A stretch of 64,000 nucleotides of DNA from Candidatus Corynebacterium faecigallinarum. Lineage in GTDB: Bacteria; Actinomycetota; Actinomycetes; Mycobacteriales; Mycobacteriaceae. The DNA lies in the NCBI GenBank assembly GCA_019120175.1, contig DWVP01000024.1, positions 1 through 64,000 of the forward strand, given 5' to 3'. A program made the translations under genes and the position numbers. Under the pieces are notes generated by a model that was not told the DNA's origin, did not search any database, and was given only the letters and a program-made list of their open reading frames with translations. This document shows, piece after piece, positions 27,393 through 35,907 of this stretch (its first letter is position 1; each line of letters begins with the position of its first letter).

Positions 27393-28511
27393 GTGGTGGC
27401 CGGGGTGTTCGGCATTGCTGTGGCAGTCGGCGCAGTGTGCGACCACCTGGGGGTTCCCGCCGCCTGGATCTTCGCCTTCCTGGTGGTCTTCGGCGCCTAC
27501 GCGATCATCTCCGACCGGCAGACGACACCATCGAAGCAGGTGATGCAGCCGGCCCAGGTGGTGATCGCGATGGTGTGTGTCGCGCCGCTGGTGGAGTTGG
27601 ACGGCCCGACGATCCTCGGCTACCTCGGGCCCACGGCCATCGCCCTCACGGTGACCTTGGCGTTGTGCGGGGCGGCGGCATGGCTGCTGTGGCGTTCTGG
27701 GGCGGCGAGTGCGGTCAGCGCATTGCTCGCCACCTTGGCCGGCGGGGCCAGTGGGATGACGGTGCTGGCCACCGAGCTGAAGGAGGACGTCCGCTTCGTG
27801 GTGTTGACGCAGTACCTGCGGCTGTCGCTGGTGGTGCTGACCTTGCCGGCGTTCGTGCACCTGTTTGCGATGGGGTCAGGGTCGTCCGGGGATGTGACGG
27901 GGGAGGCCGGGGACGCCGGGACCGCCGCCGGGGCCGTCACCGACACCGTCGCCTGGTGGACACCGCAGTGGCAGCCGGCGGTGGGCGCTGTGGTGGTGTG
28001 GGCGTTGGTGTGGCTGGTCGTGCGGGCCACCCGCCGGTGGGTCAACCTTCCGGTACCGTACCTGCTGGTGTCGATGCTGGTGACATGGCTGGGCGTTGTC
28101 CTCGGTATCCCGGAGCAGTGGCTGGTCCCGCAGGGGCTTGTGTTGGTCGCCGCCTATGCGGTGATCGGGGTGCAGGCCGGTGGCACGTTGACCAAGACGG
28201 CTCTACGCCAGTTCCGGGGCAGCCTGCCGCTGATCCTCGCGGCGGTGGTGGCCATGATCGCCGGGGCGATCGTGGCGGCGTTGTTGATCACCAGGTTCAC
28301 CGACATCGCCCTGTTGGACGCCTACCTGGCGACGGTGCCCGGCGGGATCTACGCGGTGCTGGCCTTCGCTCACGAAGCAGGGTCGGAACCCGTGGTCACG
28401 GTGGTGCAGGTGATGCGGACGCTGGCGATGCTGGTCATCGGTGGCTACCTGCCGACCATGATCGCCTGGTGGGGGAGGCGCCGGGGCAGGAGACGCGGGG
28501 CGGCGTCCTGA
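27393..28511 (+). CDS. AbrB-family (AmoA-like) membrane protein
   Basis: A 372-residue polytopic protein with about ten membrane helices and an internal repeat of two similar halves, matching the PF05145 family labelled AbrB or ammonia monooxygenase-like. Despite those labels it is a membrane protein, neither an AbrB DNA-binding regulator nor a monooxygenase. GGASGMTVLATELKED is a conserved loop. The start is uncertain: GTG codons at 27393 and 27396 are the first in frame, but the frame is open into the preceding gene. Transport is plausible but unproven. Confidence 0.72.
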   Translation: MVAGVFGIAVAVGAVCDHLGVPAAWIFAFLVVFGAYAIISDRQTTPSKQVMQPAQVVIAMVCVAPLVELDGPTILGYLGPTAIALTVTLALCGAAAWLLWRSGAASAVSALLATLAGGASGMTVLATELKEDVRFVVLTQYLRLSLVVLTLPAFVHLFAMGSGSSGDVTGEAGDAGTAAGAVTDTVAWWTPQWQPAVGAVVVWALVWLVVRATRRWVNLPVPYLLVSMLVTWLGVVLGIPEQWLVPQGLVLVAAYAVIGVQAGGTLTKTALRQFRGSLPLILAAVVAMIAGAIVAALLITRFTDIALLDAYLATVPGGIYAVLAFAHEAGSEPVVTVVQVMRTLAMLVIGGYLPTMIAWWGRRRGRRRGAAS

Positions 28512-28577
28512 CGTTCAGAGCAACTCGCACCCAACCCCCAGGGTTCTCACACTCAGCGTTGGTAACCTGATGCAACT

Positions 28578-28991
28578 ATGAGCTTCATCTGGAATTTCCT
28601 GGTCCGTGCCGCGGCCACCGCCGCCGCACTGTGGGTCGTGGTCTACTTCGTCTCCGGCGTGACGGTCAGTGCGCCGGTCGAGCCCCTCATCGGCGACGGC
28701 TCCAACGACCGCCTGTGGGTGTTCCTCGGCAGTGCGGCGGTGATCCTGCTGCTGAACATGACCGTGCGTCCCGTGCTGCACATCCTGGGACTGCCGCTGT
28801 CGATCCTCACGCTGGGGCTGTTCGCCCTGGTGATCAATGCCCTGGTATTCCTGCTGGCCGGCACCCTGTCGCAGGCGATCGGCCTGGGCCTGATGGTGGA
28901 CAGCTTCATGGCGGCGTTCTGGGGCGCGATCATCATGGCCGTGGTCAACTGGATCCTCGGACCGATCACCGGGCTACTGTCGGCTCGGTAG
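28578..28991 (+). CDS. Phage-holin-4-superfamily membrane protein
   Basis: A 137-residue protein with four membrane helices of the PF04020 group. The NMTVRPVLHILGLPL segment is the family hallmark. Homologues are ordinary chromosomal membrane proteins in actinobacteria, and there are no phage genes nearby, so lysis is not implied. A TAACCT box just upstream of the ATG suggests a very short leader. Confidence 0.85.
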   Translation: MSFIWNFLVRAAATAAALWVVVYFVSGVTVSAPVEPLIGDGSNDRLWVFLGSAAVILLLNMTVRPVLHILGLPLSILTLGLFALVINALVFLLAGTLSQAIGLGLMVDSFMAAFWGAIIMAVVNWILGPITGLLSAR

Positions 28992-29072
28992 CGGTCGCGC
29001 AGGCCCGCTGCGACCTGAGTTCCTTGCCGACGGGGATCGTTGCGTTGCCGCGCAGTTTGTTGGCGCGCAGTC

Positions 29073-29894
29073 CTAGGAGGCCTGCAGTTTCGCCATGAGC
29101 TTGGCCATCAGGGTGATGGATTTCGTCGGCAGCAGTCGGCCCAGGGTGTCCATCGCCACGGCGTCCTTACCGATGCGCACCCGTGGCTTACCGGTCTTGA
29201 TGGCGCTGACGATGGCCGCCGCGGCGTCCTGCGGGGTGGTGAGCCTGGACGCTGCGGCCTCGGCCTCGGCGGCGGCCTCCTCCGCGGTCTTTCCGGAGGG
29301 TGTCGACACCCCGGAGTTGGCGGTGATGTCGGTGGCCACCCCGCCGGGGAAGACGATGCTCACTGACACGGAGCTCTTGAGCAGTTCGGCCTGCAGCCCC
29401 TCGGTGAACAGTTTCACCGCGGCCTTCGACGCACCGTAGGCGCTCTGCCCGGGCACCGGGACGAGCCCGCCCATGGAGGAGACATTGACCACGGCGGCCT
29501 TGGGACGCTCCAGCAGTGCCGGCAGGAATGCCTTGGTGGTGTTCACCGTGCCCCAGAAGTTCACGTTGAAGACCCGTTCGATGGCGTCGTAGTCCACGTC
29601 GTTGATGTCGATGAACTCCTGGATGATGCCGGCGACGTTGACCAGGCCGTCGACCGGGCCGGCGGCGGTGATCTCGGCGGCGACGGCGGTGACGGCCTCG
29701 CGGTCGGCGATGTTGATCTGGTGGGGGACGAGCTGGTCGGGCTGGGCGCCGACCGAGGCGAGTCCGGAGATGTTCAGGTCGAGGACGTGGACGGTGGCGC
29801 CCTGGTCCAGCAGCTGACGGGTGACCTCACGGCCGATGCCGGCGCCTCCGCCGGTGACGACGATGACCGAGTCCTTGATGTTCATGGCGTTCAC
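29073..29894 (-). CDS. Short-chain dehydrogenase/reductase
   Basis: A 273-residue classical SDR. The NAD(P) motif is TGGGAGIG, NVAGII follows strand 4, and the catalytic Ser and Tyr-x3-Lys occur in VNVSSMGG and YGASKAAVK. It oxidises or reduces an unidentified alcohol/ketone. AGGAGG 9 nt before the GTG at 29894 fixes the start; the frame could extend to 29930. It stands alone between the holin-like gene and tRNA-Lys. Confidence 0.88.
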   Translation of the reverse strand: MNAMNIKDSVIVVTGGGAGIGREVTRQLLDQGATVHVLDLNISGLASVGAQPDQLVPHQINIADREAVTAVAAEITAAGPVDGLVNVAGIIQEFIDINDVDYDAIERVFNVNFWGTVNTTKAFLPALLERPKAAVVNVSSMGGLVPVPGQSAYGASKAAVKLFTEGLQAELLKSSVSVSIVFPGGVATDITANSGVSTPSGKTAEEAAAEAEAAASRLTTPQDAAAAIVSAIKTGKPRVRIGKDAVAMDTLGRLLPTKSITLMAKLMAKLQAS

Positions 29895-30014
29895 GGTGAT
29901 TTCCCTCCTGGTGGGTTTGGTGACCTCCATTGTCTGTGCTCGGGCGGGACGGTGGGGAGGTTTATCGGCCAGTGTGGGCTATCCGACCACAACCGGGGGG
30001 TGAGGGATACGAAT

Positions 30015-30053
30015 GGACCCCAGTCGGGTGACGGTGTCGTCCCGGCTGGGGTC
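30015..30053 (-). terminator. Terminator of tRNA-Lys
   Basis: A 13-bp stem with one mismatch (30016-30028 pairing with 30041-30053) lies just past the 3' end of the minus-strand tRNA. The loop is 12 nt. Confidence 0.65.
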
Positions 30054-30058
30054 TTCTG

Positions 30059-30134
<76 letters not shown>

Positions 30135-30636
30135 AGTGTTGACATCCGGCCCGGCGAGGCCTTGTTGGCAACGAGGAAAACTATAGACCGCACGATGATT
30201 GCAGCGCAAATTCCCAGGTAGGGATATGTTTCTGTGCTTATATGTGTTGTGTGGATGTGGCTGTGTCCTTCCGGAGTCGGTCCGGAGCAGGTGGAGGGTT
30301 CCGGAGCGGGAGAGCGGGAGAGCGGGAGGGCGGGAGCGGGCGGCGGGAGTGGGAGTGACGGAGGGGGAGAGTCGGAGGGGGAGCGGTGACGGATACTGCC
30401 GGACATAGGCGGAGACTATCGGGCGTGGCCACGCAAACCTGATGCAAACCTGCAGCGCTTGGTGGGTAACGATTAGGACACAATGTCCCGGATCGCGGCT
30501 TTCTCGCTTCTCGGAATCGCGGAGTCGCACCTAAGATGAACCGTGAGAGATCCACCACGAAGTGATCGACCCACACCGTCCGGAAGCTGCTGCAGGCTGT
30601 CGGACGGCACTGGTCGGAGAAGAGACAGAACACACC
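30135..30636. other. Intergenic region with purine-rich tract
   Basis: About 500 nt with no credible gene. From about 30292 to 30390 the plus strand is nearly all purine with repeating GGGAG units, some exactly repeated (GGGAGAGC), and several G-runs. Further on, a 9-mer GCAAACCTG occurs twice with an 11-nt period (30433-30441, 30444-30452), and GGACA-CAA-TGTCC (30476-30488) is a small inverted repeat. The last two may be promoter or operator elements of the transpeptidase gene. Confidence 0.55.
30292..30390 (+). repeat. Polypurine GGGAG-repeat tract
   Basis: A low-complexity stretch of G and A with occasional C, built from 7-8 nt units around GGGAGAGC, GGGAGGGC and GGGAGTGGG. It could form triplex or G-quadruplex structure. 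It lies between tRNA-Lys and the L,D-transpeptidase gene. Confidence 0.6.
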
Positions 30637-31836
30637 ATGCTTTCCCGTTTCGGCCGCGGCCGAATCCTGCGTTCCATCGTTGCGGCCACGGGTGCCGCCG
30701 CACTACTTGCCACCTCCGCCTGCACCATCGACGGGAACAATGACACAGACACCGACACCACGTCCGCCGCGCAGGCCGAGGACAGTGACAGCGATGCCGA
30801 CGACTCTGTCGAGCTGACCGCCAACGTCGAGGACGATGACACCGACGTGAAGGTCGATGAGCCGATCATCGTCCAGGACAGTGAAGGCATCGACTCCGTC
30901 TCGCTCACCGACGGCATGGGCACCGAGGTCGAGGGCTCGTTCAACGACGACGAGACCGAGTGGACCTCAGACGGCAAGCTGGACTACTCCACCACCTACA
31001 GCCTCGAGGCCACCGGCGGCGACGAGTCCCTGTCGACGTCCTTCACCACCTTCAGCCCGGCAGCCGTGACCAACGGTGCACTGTCGCCGCTGCCCGAGTC
31101 CACGGTCGGTGTGGGCCAGTCCATCGCCATGCGCTTCGACGCGGTCCCGCAGGACCGTCAGGCCGTGCAGGACGCCATCACCGTGACCACCGAGCCCCAG
31201 GTGGAGGGTGCCTTCTACTGGATCAGCGCCCAGGAGGTCCGCTGGCGTCCGGAGGAGTACTGGGCCCCTGGCACCGAGGTCACCGTCGACGCCGACCTGG
31301 TCGGCACGGATCTCGGCGGAATGTACGGCCAGGTCGACCGCAGTTCGTCCTTCACCATCGGCGACGATGTCCGCGCGGTGGCCGACGATGCCACCAAGAC
31401 CGTCACCGTGACGCGCAACGGTGAGACGGTCAAGACCATGCCCACGTCGATGGGTATGCCTGGTTTCGAGACTCCGGAGGGTATCTTCCAGATCGGCGAC
31501 CAGCTCGATGCGATGACCATGGACTCCACCACCTACGGCCTGGCCCTTGACGCCGGCGGATACGTCACCGACGTGCAGTACGCCACGCAGATGTCGTACT
31601 CCGGCATCTACTTCCACGCCGCACCGTGGTCGGTGTGGGCACAGGGCAACACCAACACGTCGCACGGCTGCCTGAACCTCTCGGTGGAGGACGCCCGGTG
31701 GGTCTACGAGAACCTCAAACGCGGTGACATCGTCGAGGTCAAGGGCACCGGTGGTCCGGCTCAGACGGTGAACGACGGCCTCGGTGACTGGAACATCCCG
31801 TGGGACGAGTGGGAGGCCGGCAACGCCGACGTGTAG
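30637..31836 (+). CDS. L,D-transpeptidase lipoprotein
   Basis: A 399-residue secreted enzyme forming 3-3 cross-links in peptidoglycan. A signal peptide ends in a lipobox with Cys29 (ATSAC), followed by an acidic Asp/Ser/Thr linker (about 31-70). Two Ig-like domains, as in mycobacterial LdtMt2, precede the YkuD catalytic domain. The active-site motif spans His327 to Cys345 in the SHGC segment, with all key residues present. GGAGAAGAGA upstream supports the ATG at 30637. It resembles LdtMt2/LppS-type enzymes. Confidence 0.92.
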   Translation: MLSRFGRGRILRSIVAATGAAALLATSACTIDGNNDTDTDTTSAAQAEDSDSDADDSVELTANVEDDDTDVKVDEPIIVQDSEGIDSVSLTDGMGTEVEGSFNDDETEWTSDGKLDYSTTYSLEATGGDESLSTSFTTFSPAAVTNGALSPLPESTVGVGQSIAMRFDAVPQDRQAVQDAITVTTEPQVEGAFYWISAQEVRWRPEEYWAPGTEVTVDADLVGTDLGGMYGQVDRSSSFTIGDDVRAVADDATKTVTVTRNGETVKTMPTSMGMPGFETPEGIFQIGDQLDAMTMDSTTYGLALDAGGYVTDVQYATQMSYSGIYFHAAPWSVWAQGNTNTSHGCLNLSVEDARWVYENLKRGDIVEVKGTGGPAQTVNDGLGDWNIPWDEWEAGNADV

Positions 31837-31854
31837 CGGTGTTGACCAGGGGGA

Positions 31855-32397
31855 TCACAGCGGGGGCTGCTCGGTGGGGAAGCGGTAGAACTGGTGGCTG
31901 CGGAACATCAGGGGAGCGTGGCCGACCATGTCCGCGGCGGCGGGGGCGTCGCTGTGGCCGTCGGCCCCACGGGTCACCGCGGTGACCTCGGCGGCGACCA
32001 GGGTGGACGCCCCGACCCGCAAGGTGTCCAGGGTATGGGCGCGCATCACCGCCAGGGCGTCCGGCAACAGCGGTTCCCCGCTGTCCGCCCGTGACCAGCG
32101 CTGTTCGTCGCTGAACCGGGTCCCGGCGGAGCGGGAGAACTGGTAGGCGACATCCGCCTGCTGCTCGTTGAGGAAGTGGATCAGGTAGGACGACGCCCGC
32201 AGGATCGCCCCGGCGCTGCCGTCTGCCTTGGTCAGTGAGAAGGACACTGCCGGGGGATCAACCGCCAGCGAGGCGATGCTGGAGACCGTGATCCCGACAT
32301 CCGTCCCGTCCACATTCGCGGTGATCAGCGCGACCCCGGTGGGGTGACGGCGGAACGCGGTCCGGAAGTTCTCGCCGGTGATGTCCTCTGAAGCCAT
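31855..32397 (-). CDS. Flavin reductase-domain protein
   Basis: A 180-residue FMN-binding split-barrel protein of the flavin reductase-like family. FRTAFRRHPTGVALITA and the GITVSSIASLAVDPP segment are typical of the NAD(P)H:flavin reductase component of two-component monooxygenases. No monooxygenase partner is adjacent. It is convergent with the transpeptidase gene, 18 nt apart. Confidence 0.87.
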   Translation of the reverse strand: MASEDITGENFRTAFRRHPTGVALITANVDGTDVGITVSSIASLAVDPPAVSFSLTKADGSAGAILRASSYLIHFLNEQQADVAYQFSRSAGTRFSDEQRWSRADSGEPLLPDALAVMRAHTLDTLRVGASTLVAAEVTAVTRGADGHSDAPAAADMVGHAPLMFRSHQFYRFPTEQPPL

Positions 32398-32493
32398 GCC
32401 ACCAACCTACCCTCGACTCCTGCGGTGTTGTTGCGGCACCCTTACCTGTGGTTTCCTGCGTGTGCGTCACCGCGTGCTAGGCTCGGCCACACA

Positions 32494-32536
32494 CCTGGGC
32501 GAGGGAGCCGTAACCAGGGGAAACGCAAGGACGGCC
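32494..32536 (+). ncRNA. Guanidine-III (ykkC-III) riboswitch
   Basis: The segment folds as the compact guanidine-III pseudoknot: P1 CCTGG (32494-32498) pairs with CCAGG (32514-32518), and GCCGT (32507-32511) pairs with ACGGC (32531-32535). The conserved CGAGG loop follows P1, and CAAG precedes the last strand. A TAGGCT -10 box is at 32478-32483, placing the RNA at the very start of the transcript. It sits 45 nt before a SugE/Gdx-type exporter gene, the expected target. One extra base beside CAAG differs from the consensus I remember. Confidence 0.8.
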
Positions 32537-32581
32537 ACGACTATCGAAGATCATCGACCCCGATACCGTGGAGTATTCCCC

Positions 32582-32896
32582 ATGGCCTGGACCATTCTCA
32601 TCATCTCCGGCCTGTTCGAGGCCGTCTGGGCGACGGCACTCGGCCGCATCGACGGACTGACCCGCCCCCTGCCCATCGCCGTCTTCGTCGGTGGGCTCAC
32701 CATCAGCATGGCTGGGCTCTGGTGGGCGATGCGCGATCTCCCCACCGGCACCGCCTATGCGGTGTGGGTGGCGGTCGGCGCGGTGACGACGGTGGCCTAT
32801 GCCGCGGCAACGGGGGACGAGACACTGAACCTCGCCAAGATCATCTTCCTGGGGATGATCATCGGCGGGGTCGTGGGGCTGAAGATGGCCTCCTGA
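32582..32896 (+). CDS. SMR-family guanidinium exporter (Gdx/SugE)
   Basis: A 104-residue four-helix small multidrug resistance protein. Glu13 in LFEAVWATAL is the proton/substrate site, and MRDLPTGTAYAVWVAVGAV and the GLKMAS C terminus match the SugE/Gdx branch, which exports guanidinium, rather than EmrE. The upstream guanidine-III riboswitch supports this. GTGGAG is 7-8 nt before the ATG. An upstream in-frame extension runs through the riboswitch and is not real coding. SMR proteins act as antiparallel dimers. Confidence 0.9.
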   Translation: MAWTILIISGLFEAVWATALGRIDGLTRPLPIAVFVGGLTISMAGLWWAMRDLPTGTAYAVWVAVGAVTTVAYAAATGDETLNLAKIIFLGMIIGGVVGLKMAS

Positions 32897-32898
32897 AG

Positions 32899-32940
32899 GT
32901 CGCGTCCTGAGAGTCGCGTCCTGACAATCGCGTTCTAGAA
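32899..32940. repeat. Three 14-nt tandem repeats
   Basis: GTCGCGTCCTGAGA, GTCGCGTCCTGACA and the degenerate ATCGCGTTCTAGAA follow each other directly between the exporter stop and the end of the ABC ATPase gene. The third copy holds the stop codon of the minus-strand gene. Confidence 0.6.
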
Positions 32941-33690
32941 GTAGTTCGCGATGCGCCCGGCCGGGGTGTCGAGGACCTCAACGTCGGTGCCGAAGATCCT
33001 GGTCAGGACCTCGTCCTGGATAACCTCCTCCGGGGTGCCGAACACGGTCACCTGGCCGTCGTTCATCGCGCAGATGTGGTCGGCGTAGCGTGCGGCGAAA
33101 TTGATGTCGTGCAGCACGATGATCACCGTACGGTTCAGTTCGTCGGCGGCCCGGCGTAGCTGCTTCATCATCTGGACGGAGTGTTTCATGTCCAGGTTGT
33201 TCAGCGGTTCGTCCAGCAGGACGTACTCGGTGTTCTGGGCGAGCACCATCGCCACGTAGGCGCGCTGGCGCTGGCCGCCGGAGAGCTGGTCGAGGTAGCG
33301 GTTCTCGAACTGCTTCAGGTTGAGGAAGTCGATGGCCTCGGAGATGTACTTCTCGTCCTCGACGTTCAACCTTCCGTGCGAGTAGGGGTAGCGTCCGAAA
33401 CCGACGAGCTGGCGCACGGTCAGCCGGGTGACGAAGTGGTTCTCCTGGCGCAGGATCGACAGGTGCTTGGCCACCTCGCCGGACTTCTTGCCCAGGATGT
33501 CCATCCCGCCGACGGTGATGCTGCCGGCATCCGGCTTCTGGAGCCGTCCGATCATGGTCAGGATGGTGGACTTGCCGGCGCCGTTGGGGCCGACCAGGGC
33601 AGTCACTCCGCCGGTCGGGATCTCGAGGTTGACCGGGCCGATGGTGGTCTCGGCGCTGTAGAACTTGGTGAGGTTCTCTACGGTGATCAC
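32935..33690 (-). CDS. Siderophore ABC importer ATPase
   Basis: A 251-residue FecE/FhuC-type ATPase. Walker A GPNGAGKST, signature LSGGQRQRAYVA, and Walker B YVLLDEP followed by the His switch (VLHDIN) are intact. It energises the two FecCD permeases encoded upstream and overlaps the second by 4 nt. It closes a four-gene iron-siderophore uptake operon. Confidence 0.93.
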   Translation of the reverse strand: MITVENLTKFYSAETTIGPVNLEIPTGGVTALVGPNGAGKSTILTMIGRLQKPDAGSITVGGMDILGKKSGEVAKHLSILRQENHFVTRLTVRQLVGFGRYPYSHGRLNVEDEKYISEAIDFLNLKQFENRYLDQLSGGQRQRAYVAMVLAQNTEYVLLDEPLNNLDMKHSVQMMKQLRRAADELNRTVIIVLHDINFAARYADHICAMNDGQVTVFGTPEEVIQDEVLTRIFGTDVEVLDTPAGRIANYF

Positions 33691-34778
33691 AGGCGTCCCT
33701 TTCGCAGGATGAAGAACAGGAAGACGGTGCCGCCGACGAGTTCGATGATGATGGTCACCGCACCTTCGGCGTAGAAGAAGTTGCGCATGATGAAGTACGA
33801 GCCGATCAGCACGATATAACCGATCAGAACGGCGACCGGCAGGATCAGCCGGTGGTCGTAGGTGTCGGTCAGCTGGTAGGCCAGTGTGGCCACCAGGAAG
33901 CCGAGGAAGGTCATCGGGCCGACCATGGACGTGGTCATCGCCATGAGGATCGAGATCAGCAGCAGCAGGATCATCAGTTCCCGCTTGTGATTGACACCCA
34001 GGTTGTTGGCGGTGTCGCGACCCAGGGCGACGACGTTCATCCGGCGGGAACGCAGGTACAGGATGGTGCAGACCACCGCGACGACCGGGATCACGATCGG
34101 GAAGTTGTCGGTGTTGGCGTTGCTCACGTTGCCGAAGGTGCGGGCGGTGAGCACGTCGAACTCATTGGGTTCCAACAGACGCTGCATGAAGGTCGACAGT
34201 GAACCGAGACCACCGCCGATGACGATACCCACCAGCAGCATCACGTGGATATTGCCCAGTTTTCCGCTGAGTAGCCAGGTGAACAGGGCGACGGCGAACA
34301 GGACCATCAGGGCCGACTGCAGCAGGAACTGGGTGGTGCCGGTGAAGGCGGCCAGACCCGCGGTGCCGAGGAAGAAGATCACCGCGGTCTGCACGGCGAC
34401 GTACAGGGATTCGAACCCCATGATCGACGGGGTGATGATGCGGTTGTTCGTGGCGGTGTGGAAGGACACCGTGGCGAAGGCCTGGCAGAACGCCACGATG
34501 AGCATCGTGATGATCGCATTCATCCGCATCTCGGCGATCGTCCAGTAGCCGGACGAGCCGAAGGGCATCGGGTTACCGTAGCTCATGTGGGCGATGGTGA
34601 AGCCCACGGCGACAATGACCAGAGCGATGACCAGGATGATGTACTTGGTCCGCTGACGGGGCTGGGCGAAGGGCCCGGAGTGCCGCTTCTGTGAGCGGAT
34701 GTCGGACGCTTCGGCATCGGCACCGGTTGCGGTTCCTGGAGCCGAGGTATCTTTCAGTACTGACTTCTTATCGCGCAT
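33687..34778 (-). CDS. Siderophore ABC importer permease (FecCD), second
   Basis: A 363-residue FecCD/BtuC-type permease with about ten membrane helices and an N-terminal basic cytoplasmic extension of about 45 residues. The cytoplasmic coupling region ALGRDTANNLGVN is typical. It overlaps the first permease gene by 11 nt and the ATPase gene by 4 nt, so the subunits are translated together. It would pair with the upstream permease as a heterodimer. Confidence 0.92.
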   Translation of the reverse strand: MRDKKSVLKDTSAPGTATGADAEASDIRSQKRHSGPFAQPRQRTKYIILVIALVIVAVGFTIAHMSYGNPMPFGSSGYWTIAEMRMNAIITMLIVAFCQAFATVSFHTATNNRIITPSIMGFESLYVAVQTAVIFFLGTAGLAAFTGTTQFLLQSALMVLFAVALFTWLLSGKLGNIHVMLLVGIVIGGGLGSLSTFMQRLLEPNEFDVLTARTFGNVSNANTDNFPIVIPVVAVVCTILYLRSRRMNVVALGRDTANNLGVNHKRELMILLLLISILMAMTTSMVGPMTFLGFLVATLAYQLTDTYDHRLILPVAVLIGYIVLIGSYFIMRNFFYAEGAVTIIIELVGGTVFLFFILRKGRL

Positions 34779-35787
34779 AGCGGCGGCTCCTCACCAACAG
34801 CATGACGAAGACGATCGCGCCGAGGATGCCGAGGATCAGTGACACCGGGACCTCGAAGGGCATGATCACGGTACGGGCGATGATGTCGCAGATGATCAGG
34901 ATCCACATGCCCAGCATCGCCACCCAGGGCAGGTTCGAGCGCAGGTTGTCGCCGCGGAACATCGAGACGATGTTCGGCACGATCAGTCCCAGGAACGGCA
35001 GGTTGCCGACCACCACGGTGACCACTCCGGTGACCACGGCGATCATCATGATGCCGACGAACAGGACCTGGCGGTAGTTCAGGCCGACGTTCGTGGCGAT
35101 GTCCTTGCCCAGGCCGGCGACGGTGAACCGGTCGGCGACGATGAATATGATTATCAGCACGACCAGGACGATGAACAGGAGTTCATAGCGTCCCCGTACG
35201 ATGCCGGTGAAGCTACCGGCGAACCAGATGCCCAGCTGCTGCAGCATCTCGGTCTGCAGTGCGACGTAGGTCGAGACAGACCCGACGACCGCACCGAGCA
35301 TGATGCCGACGATCGGCACGATCAGCGAAGACTTCAGTGTGACCCGCTGCAGGAACAGGAAGAAGACGATTGTTCCGGCCAGGGCGAAGATGATCGCACC
35401 GACCATGCGGGTGAACAGACTGGCACCGGGGATCATCACCATGGTCAGGATCAGTCCCAGACCGGCCCACTCGGTGGTGCCGGTGGTGGTGGGTTCGACG
35501 AACTTGTTCTGCGTCAGTAGCTGCATGACCAGACCACACATGGCCATCGCCGCACCGGCGAGCGCCAGGGCGATGGTGCGGGGGATACGGGTGATCCCGA
35601 ACATCCGCCACCCGTCCTCGGCACCGGTGATGTCGTAGACACCGATGAAGAGGGAGGCGATGATGAGGCCGATGGTGATGAGGATGCCGATGAGGATCGG
35701 CCAGGTCGTGCGCCACCAGGAGGGGTTCGGTGGCGGAGCCAGGGGTGGGGATCCCTTCTCCTGGGGCACGGGTGGTGCGGAGGTCAT
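34768..35787 (-). CDS. Siderophore ABC importer permease (FecCD), first
   Basis: A 339-residue FecCD permease from the ATG at 35787 (MTSAPPVPQEK); the frame extends to 35847 inside the hairpin upstream. About nine to ten helices follow a Pro-rich N terminus. LGKDIATNVGLNY is the coupling-helix region, NLPFLGLIVPNI a conserved helix. It is separated from the binding-protein gene by a 120-nt gap containing a strong hairpin. Confidence 0.92.
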   Translation of the reverse strand: MTSAPPVPQEKGSPPLAPPPNPSWWRTTWPILIGILITIGLIIASLFIGVYDITGAEDGWRMFGITRIPRTIALALAGAAMAMCGLVMQLLTQNKFVEPTTTGTTEWAGLGLILTMVMIPGASLFTRMVGAIIFALAGTIVFFLFLQRVTLKSSLIVPIVGIMLGAVVGSVSTYVALQTEMLQQLGIWFAGSFTGIVRGRYELLFIVLVVLIIIFIVADRFTVAGLGKDIATNVGLNYRQVLFVGIMMIAVVTGVVTVVVGNLPFLGLIVPNIVSMFRGDNLRSNLPWVAMLGMWILIICDIIARTVIMPFEVPVSLILGILGAIVFVMLLVRSRRYAR

Positions 35788-35810
35788 GGGTGTCCTGTCT
35801 GCGCTTTTCG

Positions 35811-35883
35811 CGCGACAACGCCCGGGACCGGACGTTTCGCAGGTCAAGGCCTGTGTCTCGTACTGGTCCCGGGCTGAGTCGCG
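35811..35883 (-). terminator. Intercistronic hairpin in siderophore operon
   Basis: A perfect 10-bp stem GCCCGGGACC (35820-35829) with GGTCCCGGGC (35865-35874), extended by an outer CGCGAC/GTCGCG stem (35811-35816, 35878-35883) across a symmetrical internal loop. It lies between the binding-protein and permease genes. Likely roles are partial termination or mRNA 3'-end protection, giving more binding protein than membrane subunits. Confidence 0.7.
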
Positions 35884-35907
35884 CGGGTGGGTCTCACGTG
35901 GGGAGGA

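Noticed and set aside
27393..28511. AbrB DNA-binding regulator or ammonia monooxygenase
   Set aside because: Database-style names only; the protein is a polytopic membrane protein with no DNA-binding or monooxygenase motif.
28578..28991. Phage holin and possible prophage
   Set aside because: The PF04020 name is historical; no other phage genes, integrase or att sites are nearby.
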